This document shows, in pieces, positions 19,351-28,121 of a DNA stretch of 64,000 bases; position 1 is the stretch's first letter; every line of letters begins with the position of its first letter. The stretch covers positions 54,535 to 118,534 of the forward strand of contig BQIW01000001.1 in the NCBI GenBank assembly GCA_021604105.1, read 5' to 3'. The notes beneath the pieces are model-generated. The model did no database searches. It saw only the letters and a list, made by a program, of their open reading frames with translations, and was not told where the DNA came from. The stretch is from Nitrospirales bacterium. Its GTDB lineage: Bacteria; Nitrospirota; Nitrospiria; Nitrospirales; UBA8639. The translations under genes and the position numbers were made by a program.

Positions 19351-19794
19351 TTAGCGACCCATTTCCAATGCTCGAAGCGTCATCGTCTTGCCGGTTTCCA
19401 TAACGGCTAAATTGGCCTCGTAGGCCCGGATCGCCGACATGAGATTGACCATTTCCTCGATCGGATTCACATTGGGAAGGTGTAAATACCCTTGTTCATC
19501 CGCATCGGGGTGACTGGGATCGTATACGGTCCGTAACGGTCGATCGTCCTGGATCACATCGGTCACCTGTACACCGGAGGGCCCGGACCGGTCGCCAAAG
19601 GCATCGGCCAATACATTGGAAAACTGCTGCCTTGCCGGTGAAGCTTGAAACACCACGTCACGTCTTATATATGGTCCCCCTTCCGGCGTGCGGGTGGATT
19701 CCGCATTAGCCAAATTGCTGGCAATGATATTGAGTCGCTGCCGTTGTGCATCCAAGGCAGACCCCACCACCGCAAACACACGATCAATATTCAT
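19351..19794 (-). CDS. flgC: Flagellar rod protein FlgC
   Basis: FlgC is a proximal rod subunit. From the ATG at 19794 it has 147 residues: MNIDRVFAVVGSALDAQRQR then NIIASNLANAEST, and a C-terminal VNLMSAIRAYEANLAVMETGK helix, split across the usual FlgC pattern. AGGAGGTTGAG lies directly before this ATG, an almost perfect ribosome-binding site, so the 10-codon upstream extension of the frame was dropped. Confidence 0.96.
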   Translation of the reverse strand: MNIDRVFAVVGSALDAQRQRLNIIASNLANAESTRTPEGGPYIRRDVVFQASPARQQFSNVLADAFGDRSGPSGVQVTDVIQDDRPLRTVYDPSHPDADEQGYLHLPNVNPIEEMVNLMSAIRAYEANLAVMETGKTMTLRALEMGR

Positions 19795-19911
19795 CTCAAC
19801 CTCCTTTTTCCGACACCCAATCACATCTTCCCATCTTCACCACCTTCCCGCGTCCCTCGCCTCTCTACTTTCTTGAAATCAGCGGATTACGGGCCGTCAT
19901 CTCAATGTCGT

Positions 19912-20328
19912 TCACCTACCGCCACTACCCCCATCAATTGCTGCATTCCACCCATCGAAACGACCCTTTAGGAATTGACTGACCGCCATATACATCAAGG
20001 TATTTTCCGCCATTAGAGTCATTTCTTTTTCCAAATTTACAGTATTCTCATCTAACCCGGCTCCGGCATCCTGTTTGATGGTGTGCTGAAATATCCGGGA
20101 CTCCTCTGAGGTCGTGCGCACATGTTTTGAATTGGTAACGACTGACTCCAATGGACCATCCCCTCGAAGAACCGCATTGAACGTTTCTTGAAATGGGAGG
20201 ATCCTGGACTTGTAGCCGGGCGTTTCTTCATTGGCCATATTAGAGGCAATCGTTTCCTGAATGCCGCTCCGGACATCCATTGATCGCTCAAAGAGTCGCG
20301 TGCCTTCATCCCACGGGGAAATCATCAT
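19912..20328 (-). CDS. flgB: Flagellar rod protein FlgB
   Basis: FlgB is a proximal rod subunit and the first gene of the flgB-flgE operon. The protein has 138 residues. The rod motif reads SGIQETIASNMANEETPGYK, and the C-terminal part EKEMTLMAENTLMYMAVSQFL is typical. AAGGAGAG precedes the ATG. The operon promoter is the sigma-54 site at 20422-20438, about 95 bases upstream. Confidence 0.95.
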   Translation of the reverse strand: MMISPWDEGTRLFERSMDVRSGIQETIASNMANEETPGYKSRILPFQETFNAVLRGDGPLESVVTNSKHVRTTSEESRIFQHTIKQDAGAGLDENTVNLEKEMTLMAENTLMYMAVSQFLKGRFDGWNAAIDGGSGGR

Positions 20329-20421
20329 GGTTTTCTCTCCTTCCGGTTTGCATGTTCTCCTGTGTCTTCATCTGACTCCCCATTCCCGGCCCACGAAAGC
20401 CCTGACGTCGTCACTCAAGAC

Positions 20422-20438
20422 AGCAACACCAATGCCAG
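20422..20438 (-). promoter_or_regulatory. Sigma-54 promoter of the flgB-flgE operon
   Basis: On the minus strand it reads CTGGCATTGGTGTTGCT: GG at -24, GC at -12, exact spacing, and TGGCA and TTGCT conserved. It lies in the 310-base gap between flgB and the FlrC-like regulator gene. The leader to flgB would be about 80 bases. Nothing else was recognised in the gap 20329-20638. Confidence 0.82.
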
Positions 20439-20638
20439 AAATGATCGTTTAGGAGTGTAGATGAAGGAGAAAAAAGAGATCCTTCTGTATTCCCCTTCAC
20501 TCCTCAACTCACACCTCTTACCTCATACAGGACCCCAGGGAAACTTTTGCCTGCACCGGCATAATTTTCCGTACTATTCTGTCCATTCTTCTTAACTGAC
20601 GATTGCGAGGCATTCAGATGTTCTCTGTTGGCCTCCTT

Positions 20639-22027
20639 TTAAATACCCAGCGAAAGCCCTCCATTTAACTGTCGATATTCCCGTAATTTATTCCGTAAGG
20701 TTCGAATACTGATTCCTAAGGTCCTGGCTGCGTGAGTCCGATTCCCATCATGGCGTTCCAGGGTTTTCAAAATAAGTTCCCGTTCCATTTCCCAAATAGT
20801 CCCACTTGGCGCACTGGCCTGATTAACCATCAATTGGGGTTCTTCAAACTGAAAGTGCTCGATCAGTAAAGGCCCATTGCCGGCTAACAACACTCCCCGT
20901 TCAATCACATTTTCCAGTTCGCGTACATTTCCCCGCCACGGCCGCCGCTTTAAATGCGACATTGCCTCTTCAGAAATCTCGCACGAGGTTCGCCGGTTTC
21001 TTCGCAATGAGCGGTTGGCAAAATATTCCGCCAATAATTGAATGTCCTCCGGACGATCACGCAACGGAGGAATGGTAAACGGCATGACACTCAGCCGGTA
21101 ATACACGTCTTCCCGAAACCGCCCGGCCTGAACTTCCTGCGCCAGATTTCGATTCGTCGTGGCGATCACCCGCACATCCACCTGCACCGGCTGTCGGGAG
21201 CCAAGACGATCCACTTCACGTTCCTGGAGGACTCTGAGTAATTTGGCTTGTAATCCCAAACTCATTTCCCCGATTTCATCCAACAACAATGTTCCCTGGT
21301 GGGCTAATTCAAACTTGCCGCATCGTCGCGCGAGCGCACCCGTAAAGGCCCCCTTTTCATACCCGAACAATTCACTTTCCAAAAGTCCCTCCGGCAGGGC
21401 CGCACAATTGATCGCCACAAAGGGTTGAAGGGCCCTGGGACTATGGCGATGGACATGCCGCGCCAGAACTTCCTTGCCTGTTCCGCTTTCGCCTTGAATC
21501 AAAATGGTTGCCGGGCTGGCCGCCACCATCTCCAACATGCTCATGGTGTGCAACACTTTCGGATCTCTGGTCAGGAATCCCTCACGCGGCTCTTCCCGAC
21601 GACATCTCTCCTGTTCCCTCAGGACATCCAGCCCTGACACAGGCTGCTCATCTTTTAACTGGTCTATGAGTTTTTCAAGACGATCAAGGGGAAAGGGTTT
21701 TTGAAGAAAATCGGTTGCTCCATATTTGAGAGCTTCGACTGCGGCATCCACTCCACCATAGGCGGTCATAACCACCACCGGCATAAGGTGGCCCTGGTTC
21801 CGGACTTCTCGTAAAAAATCCATACCACCTTTACCGGGCAAATTCAGATCGGTCAGCACCAGCCATGGAGCCTCGCGTTCCATCCGTTCCAATCCCTCAT
21901 AGCCATCTCGGGCAACCGTGACGGCATACCCGTGCTGACTCAACGCGTGAGTCAGCGCAGATTGCAACTGCTCATCATCTTCAACGACCAGGATACCCCG
22001 GCCCGCTCTACCCTCGGTATCGATCAT
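20639..22027 (-). CDS. Sigma-54-dependent response regulator, FlrC/FlgR-like
   Basis: This 462-residue NtrC-family activator probably switches on the sigma-54 flagellar promoters of this cluster. Domains: receiver (about 12-125, phosphoacceptor D60 in VLTDLNLPG, K110 in LQKPF); AAA+ (about 150-390) with Walker A GESGTGKE at 179-186 and the sigma-54 contact loop GAFTGA at 226-231; Fis-type helix-turn-helix at the C-terminus (RTHAARTLGISIRTLRNKL). AAGGAG precedes the ATG. It starts 11 bases after its cognate-looking kinase gene, mirroring flrB-flrC of Vibrio and fleS-fleR of Pseudomonas. Confidence 0.9.
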   Translation of the reverse strand: MIDTEGRAGRGILVVEDDEQLQSALTHALSQHGYAVTVARDGYEGLERMEREAPWLVLTDLNLPGKGGMDFLREVRNQGHLMPVVVMTAYGGVDAAVEALKYGATDFLQKPFPLDRLEKLIDQLKDEQPVSGLDVLREQERCRREEPREGFLTRDPKVLHTMSMLEMVAASPATILIQGESGTGKEVLARHVHRHSPRALQPFVAINCAALPEGLLESELFGYEKGAFTGALARRCGKFELAHQGTLLLDEIGEMSLGLQAKLLRVLQEREVDRLGSRQPVQVDVRVIATTNRNLAQEVQAGRFREDVYYRLSVMPFTIPPLRDRPEDIQLLAEYFANRSLRRNRRTSCEISEEAMSHLKRRPWRGNVRELENVIERGVLLAGNGPLLIEHFQFEEPQLMVNQASAPSGTIWEMERELILKTLERHDGNRTHAARTLGISIRTLRNKLREYRQLNGGLSLGI

Positions 22028-22038
22028 GCCAATCTCCT

Positions 22039-23202
22039 TTATTGGGGAAAAAATAGTTTGACCGTTGTTCCTTTTCCTGGCAGGCTTTCCAACTCAATCA
22101 TGCCTTGATGCACCTGCAAAATGTCTTTCACGATGGGGAGTCCCAGGCCGGTTCCTCCCCGACGCTTTGAATAAAACGGCTGAAAGACCCTGGTGAGCTC
22201 TTCTTCGGATATTCCACATCCTTCATCTCGAATACTCAACGCCACGCCATTGATTCCTGCAGAGGCCGTACCTTCTGAGGCTGGCAGAGATGTCCGCCGG
22301 CACTGAATCTCAATATGACCATCAGACGGAGAGGCCTGAATCGCATTCAAGAGCAGATTCAAGAGTGCCTGTTTTAATAACTGCTCATGTCCTATGATCT
22401 CGTGAAGCGAGGCTTCCCTCTGCCGCCGGATGGTCAGCCGTTTGACCCGGAGAGGATACGTGGCCAAGAGCTCCACATCATCCAACAGCCTGGAGAGATT
22501 CACGCACTTCCGATTTCCCTTTAATGGCGTACTTGAAGTTAAAAGATTCGAGACCAGTCCATCCAAGGAACGAATGGCCTGAAGCAATTGGTCCGCCAAG
22601 TCCCGACGTTCCTTGCCTGATTGACAATCCCGCCCTAATAGCGTGGCAAACCATTCAATACTCGCCAGTGGATTGCGAATATCATGCGCCAGTCGTCCAA
22701 CCTGTTCTCCTATGGCCGCCAAGCGAGGTATCTGCTCCGCCGGTTCCTCGTGCGCATCCTCTCCGTATTTGAGATAACGAACCGTTAGACTGGACGGTTG
22801 ATCCAAACCTCCTAACGGACAATCCCAACAGGACAATCGACCTGCCTTCCACTTCCAGTCGGAAAAAGGGGCCGGTGGCCACCCTAATCTTGTCCAGAGA
22901 TCCTGGACTTGCCAGTTCCTCTTCTTCCAATCGATTCCTTCCATCAGCACTTGAGCCTCGTGATTGGAAGTCACAATCCGACCTTTGCGGCTATAGAGCA
23001 AAGCAGGTAACGGAATACTTTTCACCAAACGATTGAGATGCTGATGCAATCGTTGGGTTTCCGCATATTTAGCCTCTAGGGCCAAACTGAGAGTTTCACT
23101 GGAGATCGTCGGCTCCGTGATAGAGTCGAGTGTCGGCCAGGTCAACTCCTTATTTCCCTTGGAACTAAACGCGATCATCGGTTTAGGATTTAATTGGGGC
23201 AT
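22039..23202 (-). CDS. Soluble PAS-type sensor histidine kinase, FlrB/FleS-like
   Basis: With the ATG at 23202 the product has 387 residues and no membrane segment, so it is cytoplasmic. A short N-terminal helix and PAS-like domain (about 50-155) precede the dimerisation domain with phosphoacceptor H173 in RLAHDIRNPLAS. The catalytic domain has the N-box LLNLLLNAIQAS, and G-boxes SIRDEGCGIS and GGTGLGLPIVKDIL. AGGA lies about 9 bases before this ATG, which overlaps the end of the TPR gene by 20 bases; the longer open frame (to 23361) was rejected. The likely partner is the regulator 11 bases downstream. Confidence 0.88.
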   Translation of the reverse strand: MPQLNPKPMIAFSSKGNKELTWPTLDSITEPTISSETLSLALEAKYAETQRLHQHLNRLVKSIPLPALLYSRKGRIVTSNHEAQVLMEGIDWKKRNWQVQDLWTRLGWPPAPFSDWKWKAGRLSCWDCPLGGLDQPSSLTVRYLKYGEDAHEEPAEQIPRLAAIGEQVGRLAHDIRNPLASIEWFATLLGRDCQSGKERRDLADQLLQAIRSLDGLVSNLLTSSTPLKGNRKCVNLSRLLDDVELLATYPLRVKRLTIRRQREASLHEIIGHEQLLKQALLNLLLNAIQASPSDGHIEIQCRRTSLPASEGTASAGINGVALSIRDEGCGISEEELTRVFQPFYSKRRGGTGLGLPIVKDILQVHQGMIELESLPGKGTTVKLFFPQ

Positions 23203-25261
23203 CAGGTATCCTGGTTGGTGGCGTCTCTTTCGAGGACATCTCATCCAATACCGCCGTGGCGGCTGAACGAATGGTATGTTCCAATTCCGGAGAACGGGTT
23301 TGTAATTCCCGGATTTCAGCGAACAGTGCGTCCGCCTCACCGGACTTCCCCATGTATTCAAGTGAAGCCGCTAACCGATATTTGGCCCAGATGTGCAATG
23401 CCGGCGGGGCATCAAAGGCCAGAGCTTGATCGTACAGTTGCTGTGCTTCGACGTAGTCCCCTTGATCAAACATGGCATCCCCCAAACGGAGGACATCTGA
23501 AACCCGTATGGGTTGACCGGACACCACTTGCCGGAGGTCATGGACCACTGACTCCATCCGCCCGAGCGCTTGATAGGCACGTGCCCGATTCCGGAGCACA
23601 TGGCGTTCCTCCACTTCTCCATCCACATGCTGGAGAGCCGCCGAAAAAATTTTGATTGCCTCTTCATATCGTTTGTCCGTGAGTGCTTCCAAAGCAAGAA
23701 TGGTCTCCACCTTCCCTCGCCCCTGGCCCTTGGGAAACTCCCTGAGATAGGAGGTGCCTGCCTGTTGCACCAAGGACCGATTATTCTGCTCTTGAGCAAC
23801 CACAACCTGCTGAAGACGAATGTCTTCCCGAAGCGGACTATTGGGGTACTCCTTTAAGAGTTGGTCATACCATTGCCAGGCTTCAGCCGGAAGATTCACT
23901 TGCTGATAGGCGTGCGCCACCATAAACAAACGATCCCGTTCCAATGGCACCAGCTGAAACGCGTCTTGGTAGTCGGCGTGAAATTTCAGTAACGGCACCC
24001 AGGCTTTTCGATCATAGAACGAGCGAATCTGATGCTGTAACAGTCGGGCGAGTCGATCCTGTCCTGTCTGACGCCGCTCATCCGACGAGGCGACGACAAT
24101 GAGGCGGGTATAGCTGTGAACCGCTTCAGCGTATTCCCCTAGCGCTTGATAGGCTTGCCCCATCCACAGCAGGCTTTCATCAGCCACATCCTTTTCACGG
24201 GCATGACTGAGCCTACCGGCCGTTTCTAAAACATAGTCCCATGAGAGGGAGAGATATATCTCCAAATCATCAAACCGGTGGAATACTTTGGCCCAGTCCT
24301 CTTTGGCATGCTCCTGGGTAACAAACTCCACGACCCATCTGGTGAGCGCGGCCTGTCCACGTCGACCAGGTTCCTGGTCGGGAAAATATTGTCGGGCTTG
24401 ATCGGCAAAATACAAGGCGAGATACTCATGCCCGTCTTTCAGCAATTTTTCAGATAGTTGGTTCAAGGCCATTCCGGCGGGTTTCTCATGCGGATGAAGA
24501 TTCACAGTCAACAAAAATTTGGATATCGCCAGGTCCGGATTTCCAATAGCAAGTTCAGTTAATCCATATTGATACGATGAGACACCAGATCGGCGAATGA
24601 GTTCAGGCTTTTCAGCGTCGACCACCCGATACCAATAGTAAGCTTGCTTCCAGGCCTTAGCCATGGCCGTAGCATCCGCCAACCCTAATGCAGCCTTTAG
24701 GCGATGGCTACTCCACTTGGGTTCTTCTAACACCCGTCTAAGGATCAGCGCTGCCTCCAAATACTGCTTATTACTCAAATACCCTAATCCGGCTTCTACC
24801 ATAACTCCTCCCGCTAACGGATGATCGGGATAGGAGCGGAGAAAGTCTTCGAATATCCCGCTGGCTTCTGAAAACCATCCAGCCTCCCAATACACATTGC
24901 CCATGGCACATACGGCCCATGGGACATACACACTCTCAGGATCACTGGTTTTCATCGCTTGCAGACGCTCAATGCGTTGAAATTTTTCTCTGCCCGGTTC
25001 ATCCGAAGGATCAGGAAGAGAGGCCATGAGCCATCGGGTCCCTTCTGCAAATTGTCCATCTTCCTGCTCGGTCAGATAGGCGGCAAACAGGTTTCTGGCT
25101 TCCAAGAGTTGTCCGGCGCGTAATGCTTCCTGTCCCTGTCGAATAATTTCCGGCATAACCATGTCGCGGGAAACGTCCCAGGAAAACTCAGAGCAAGGGC
25201 CGCCGAAAACTACGCTGGGCCAAAGAACACACGACAGAGCAATCCACGTAAATTTCCTCAC
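23183..25261 (-). CDS. Exported tetratricopeptide-repeat protein linked to the flagellar two-component pair
   Basis: About 692 residues. An N-terminal signal sequence (MRKFTWIALSCVLWPSVVFG, reading the GTG at 25261 as start) implies export. The rest is helical repeats of TPR type over most of the length, for example YLEAALILRRVLEEP, LLWMGQAYQALGEYAEAVHSY and YVEAQQLYDQALAFD. A TTG at 25300 is an alternative start; neither has a good ribosome-binding site. It is translationally coupled to the histidine kinase. Its function is not known; position suggests a role in sensing or assembly of the flagellum. Confidence 0.78.
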   Translation of the reverse strand: MRKFTWIALSCVLWPSVVFGGPCSEFSWDVSRDMVMPEIIRQGQEALRAGQLLEARNLFAAYLTEQEDGQFAEGTRWLMASLPDPSDEPGREKFQRIERLQAMKTSDPESVYVPWAVCAMGNVYWEAGWFSEASGIFEDFLRSYPDHPLAGGVMVEAGLGYLSNKQYLEAALILRRVLEEPKWSSHRLKAALGLADATAMAKAWKQAYYWYRVVDAEKPELIRRSGVSSYQYGLTELAIGNPDLAISKFLLTVNLHPHEKPAGMALNQLSEKLLKDGHEYLALYFADQARQYFPDQEPGRRGQAALTRWVVEFVTQEHAKEDWAKVFHRFDDLEIYLSLSWDYVLETAGRLSHAREKDVADESLLWMGQAYQALGEYAEAVHSYTRLIVVASSDERRQTGQDRLARLLQHQIRSFYDRKAWVPLLKFHADYQDAFQLVPLERDRLFMVAHAYQQVNLPAEAWQWYDQLLKEYPNSPLREDIRLQQVVVAQEQNNRSLVQQAGTSYLREFPKGQGRGKVETILALEALTDKRYEEAIKIFSAALQHVDGEVEERHVLRNRARAYQALGRMESVVHDLRQVVSGQPIRVSDVLRLGDAMFDQGDYVEAQQLYDQALAFDAPPALHIWAKYRLAASLEYMGKSGEADALFAEIRELQTRSPELEHTIRSAATAVLDEMSSKETPPTRIPDAPIKS

Positions 25262-25498
25262 TGTTGGTTTCTGCTCCAATCTGATGGACCTATTCAGCAA
25301 AAATTAGACCGGAGTTTTTCTTGCCGATGACAAAAAATCGACAATAGGATTTTCATTGAAAAACCAGGAAGTTTTGCAAGGACGACGACGAAGGGACAAT
25401 ATTGCCGCCGTCAAGGAGTTGACGGAATGGTCAGAACCTCAGGCTTGTTGGAAAAGGGATGCCGAGAACAGGGTAGGAAGGCCGGACGTCCTCGATCG

Positions 25499-26959
25499 TT
25501 ACACGTCAGCCAGATCTTCCGATGGGGTGGCACGTTGGGCGACCACTTCGGCCAGGGATTTCTTTTTTAATTTTTCAATGAGGGTGGTCCGATTGATTTG
25601 CAGAAGACGAGCCGCTTTACTTTTGACCCAGTTCGTTCGCTCAAGAGCTTCAAGAATCAACCGGTTTTCAAACTCTTCAACCGTTCTCGAGAGGTCCATC
25701 CCGGCCACGGGAATGGCCGCAGGCATGGTGGGGAGATGAGAGGAGGGTAAACGCCGGATTTTTTCCGGCAAATCTTCTGGGGCGATCAACCCCCGTCGTT
25801 TCAGGATAGCAATCCGCTCAACGATATTTCCGAGTTCACGAACATTTCCCGGCCAGGGATATTCACATAAGAGACTCATCGCATCATCAGCCACTCCGGT
25901 CAGTTCCGCTTTCCGGCGATCATTGAACATGGCGATGAAGTGCTGGAGTAAGAGTGGGATATCTTCGACCCGTTGCCGGAGAGGGGGAACAAGAACCGGC
26001 ACCACGTTTAACCGATAAAACAAATCTTCTCGAAATTGTTTCGCCGCCACCAGGGATTCAAGATCTTGATTCGTGGCCGCAATGACACGAGCATCCGATT
26101 TATAAGTTCGAGTCCCCCCTACTCGTTCAAACGTTCGCTCCTGCAGGACACGAAGAAGTTTGACTTGGAGCGGAGGACTGAGATCTCCGATTTCATCAAG
26201 AAAAATTGTTCCGCCCGTCGCCAGCTCAAATCGCCCGATCCGCGAGGCGACCGCTCCGGTAAACGCACCTTTCTCATGACCGAACAATTCACTTTCCAAT
26301 AACGCCTCGGGAATCGCTCCACAATTGACCGGAATCAGGCTTCCCTGGCGACGCGTGCTATGACAATGAATAGTTTGGGCTATTAATTCTTTGCCGGTTC
26401 CACTTTCTCCTAAAATAAGTACGGTACTATCGGTATCCGCCACACAATCGATCAGCTGAAACACTTCTTGCATCACCTGACTGGAGCTAATAAGTTTTCC
26501 CAAACTAAATTGGCCCTTGACGGTTTTTTTCAATTCAACATTCTCGTCCTGAAGACATTTGACCCGCAAGGCACTGGCAAGAGTGGCACTCAGCACATCA
26601 ATGGAAAAGGGTTTAGAGAGGAAATCAAAGGCACCAGCCTTAATCGCTTTCACCGCCATCTCTACCGACCCATATCCCGTCATGACGATCATGACCGGAT
26701 GATGCGGAAGCTGCGTCATGCGCTGAACCAATTCAATGCCGTTGATGTCGGGGATCATCACGTCGGTCAAGACAATATCAAACTCGGAGGACTCAGCAAG
26801 AACCAAGGCATCGCCCCCGGATTCCGTGTCCACAACCTGATGCCCCTCATCCTCAAGTTGCAACTTGATGGACTCCCGCACATCGACCTCATCTTCAACC
26901 AGCAGGATCCTAGCAACCTGCTTTGTGATAGCTGATCCAGCAGAATCAAACTCATCCAT
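25499..26959 (-). CDS. Sigma-54-dependent response regulator with FleQ/FlrA-like DNA-binding end
   Basis: 486 residues from the ATG at 26959, which has GGGAGG 8 bases ahead; a 11-codon upstream extension of the frame was dropped. Receiver domain with phosphoacceptor D66 (VLTDVMIP) and K116 (LSKPF); AAA+ domain with Walker A GESGTGKE near 184-191 and GAFTGA at 231-236; C-terminal helix-turn-helix [21 protein letters not shown]. The NRTTLIEKL end resembles FleQ/FlrA master regulators, but unlike FleQ the receiver keeps a complete phosphorylation site. It may be the upstream flagellar activator or an independent NtrC-type regulator. Confidence 0.86.
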   Translation of the reverse strand: MDEFDSAGSAITKQVARILLVEDEVDVRESIKLQLEDEGHQVVDTESGGDALVLAESSEFDIVLTDVMIPDINGIELVQRMTQLPHHPVMIVMTGYGSVEMAVKAIKAGAFDFLSKPFSIDVLSATLASALRVKCLQDENVELKKTVKGQFSLGKLISSSQVMQEVFQLIDCVADTDSTVLILGESGTGKELIAQTIHCHSTRRQGSLIPVNCGAIPEALLESELFGHEKGAFTGAVASRIGRFELATGGTIFLDEIGDLSPPLQVKLLRVLQERTFERVGGTRTYKSDARVIAATNQDLESLVAAKQFREDLFYRLNVVPVLVPPLRQRVEDIPLLLQHFIAMFNDRRKAELTGVADDAMSLLCEYPWPGNVRELGNIVERIAILKRRGLIAPEDLPEKIRRLPSSHLPTMPAAIPVAGMDLSRTVEEFENRLILEALERTNWVKSKAARLLQINRTTLIEKLKKKSLAEVVAQRATPSEDLADV

Positions 26960-27025
26960 GAATGGCCTCCCTCTCAGCCCAGGTAAACACACATCCCGTT
27001 GAGCCGGTTGTGCGGTGAAGGAACA

Positions 27026-27054
27026 TAGCTACCCCATTTGACTGGGAAGGTCAA
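27026..27054 (-). promoter_or_regulatory. Candidate sigma-70 promoter of the FleQ-like regulator gene
   Basis: On the minus strand TTGACC and TAGCTA are separated by 17 bases. The -35 matches five of six consensus positions, the -10 is weak. The leader to the ATG at 26959 would be about 60 bases. No sigma-54 site was found here. The remaining gap to 27249 shows no other recognisable feature. Confidence 0.35.
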
Positions 27055-27249
27055 GGGTTGTCTGCTAATTTGCACCAATCGTTGCCTGATCCCTTCCCCT
27101 CGCCCTGAACTCCAGGGAAAGCCCCTGAATGTCAATGAAAGGACAACGCCGTCTGATTCAAGGGTATGTTTAAGAAAAACCTTACACGTTCCGACAAGAA
27201 TACCTAGAGAAACACGGAAGGAACCTCTGACGTACGATCTGGACTACCC

Positions 27250-27477
27250 ATGGACACCCCACATCTTCCACAACCTGCTCCGATGCCGATATTCATTCTC
27301 TTTGATACCCAAACCGGCTATCTCTATGGTCACCTCTTTGCGACAGGGCCGGAAGATCCTTTTCTTCAGGAAGTTATTGACTGGTGGAGCCACTATTGCT
27401 CGAACAGCCCTATTGGGGTGGATTACCCGGGTGTGACCAAGCACCCGGAATTGGCCAGCAGTCCTGCCTCGAATTAA
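27250..27477 (+). CDS. Small hypothetical protein
   Basis: A 75-codon frame of protein-like composition (FILFDTQTGYLYGHLFATGPEDPF) that stops exactly against the end of the convergent gene at 27478. A second ATG at 27283 would give 64 residues. Neither start has a clear ribosome-binding site. No family was recognised and no membrane segment is evident. It is retained because composition and placement between two genes are plausible; it could be spurious. Confidence 0.38.
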   Translation: MDTPHLPQPAPMPIFILFDTQTGYLYGHLFATGPEDPFLQEVIDWWSHYCSNSPIGVDYPGVTKHPELASSPASN

Positions 27478-28101
27478 TCAGGGCAACACCGTCCAAATCG
27501 CCAAGCCGGCTCGGAATACTAACATCAGTCCTGTCAGGTGAATGACCACAATACTTGCATTGGCTTCCGTCTGGTCAATGGCATTGCCGGATGGAAGGTC
27601 TTGCGGAAAAAACCCTCCGGTCAAGGCAGAAAATCCCAATGCCCGTCGATTGGTAATGAAGACGGCCACATAGTCCTTCACGATACTCTTCACCAATAAC
27701 TCTCCGGCACCCCAAGGGTCTCGTTTCCAACGACCAAGATCACTTTGAAACCCGTAGACCGCCTGTCGACCCTGAACGATAATCATTCTGGGCGTGACCG
27801 TTGCAGAAACCACTTCCTCCGCCGAGGAAAGATCCATTTCCACCCACCGTTGTAACCGACCTGAAAATCCAAGCAACCGTGTGGTTGTCTGAACATATCC
27901 CGTCACACCTTTGCTTTCCACAACCAGGACCTCTTCTCCCGACGCTAGCGCTTTCCTGGCAATTCCCTCCCCGGACGTGATACCAAACAGCTGTCCCCTT
28001 GCTGACGTGATGGTGACCTGATCAGTGACGACGTCTTGCGACCAGACATGGTGCGGCCAGACGGCTAAGCCCCCTAACACCATCATGGTGACCATGCGCA
28101 T
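27478..28101 (-). CDS. Exported protein of unknown function downstream of lptD
   Basis: About 207 residues from the ATG at 28101. A signal sequence (MMVLGGLAVWPHHVWSQ) is followed by beta-rich sequence with repeated short strands, for example ALASGEEVLVVESKGVTGYV, then TRLLGFSGRLQRWVEMDLS and KDYVAVFITNRRALGFSA. The repeat pattern suggests a beta-propeller-like or SH3-like fold, but no family was recognised. The open frame extends to 28215 inside lptD; the chosen start begins 20 bases after the lptD stop. It is probably co-transcribed with lptD and works in the periplasm. Confidence 0.72.
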   Translation of the reverse strand: MRMVTMMVLGGLAVWPHHVWSQDVVTDQVTITSARGQLFGITSGEGIARKALASGEEVLVVESKGVTGYVQTTTRLLGFSGRLQRWVEMDLSSAEEVVSATVTPRMIIVQGRQAVYGFQSDLGRWKRDPWGAGELLVKSIVKDYVAVFITNRRALGFSALTGGFFPQDLPSGNAIDQTEANASIVVIHLTGLMLVFRAGLAIWTVLP

Positions 28102-28121
28102 AAACCTAATTTGCTTAACGG

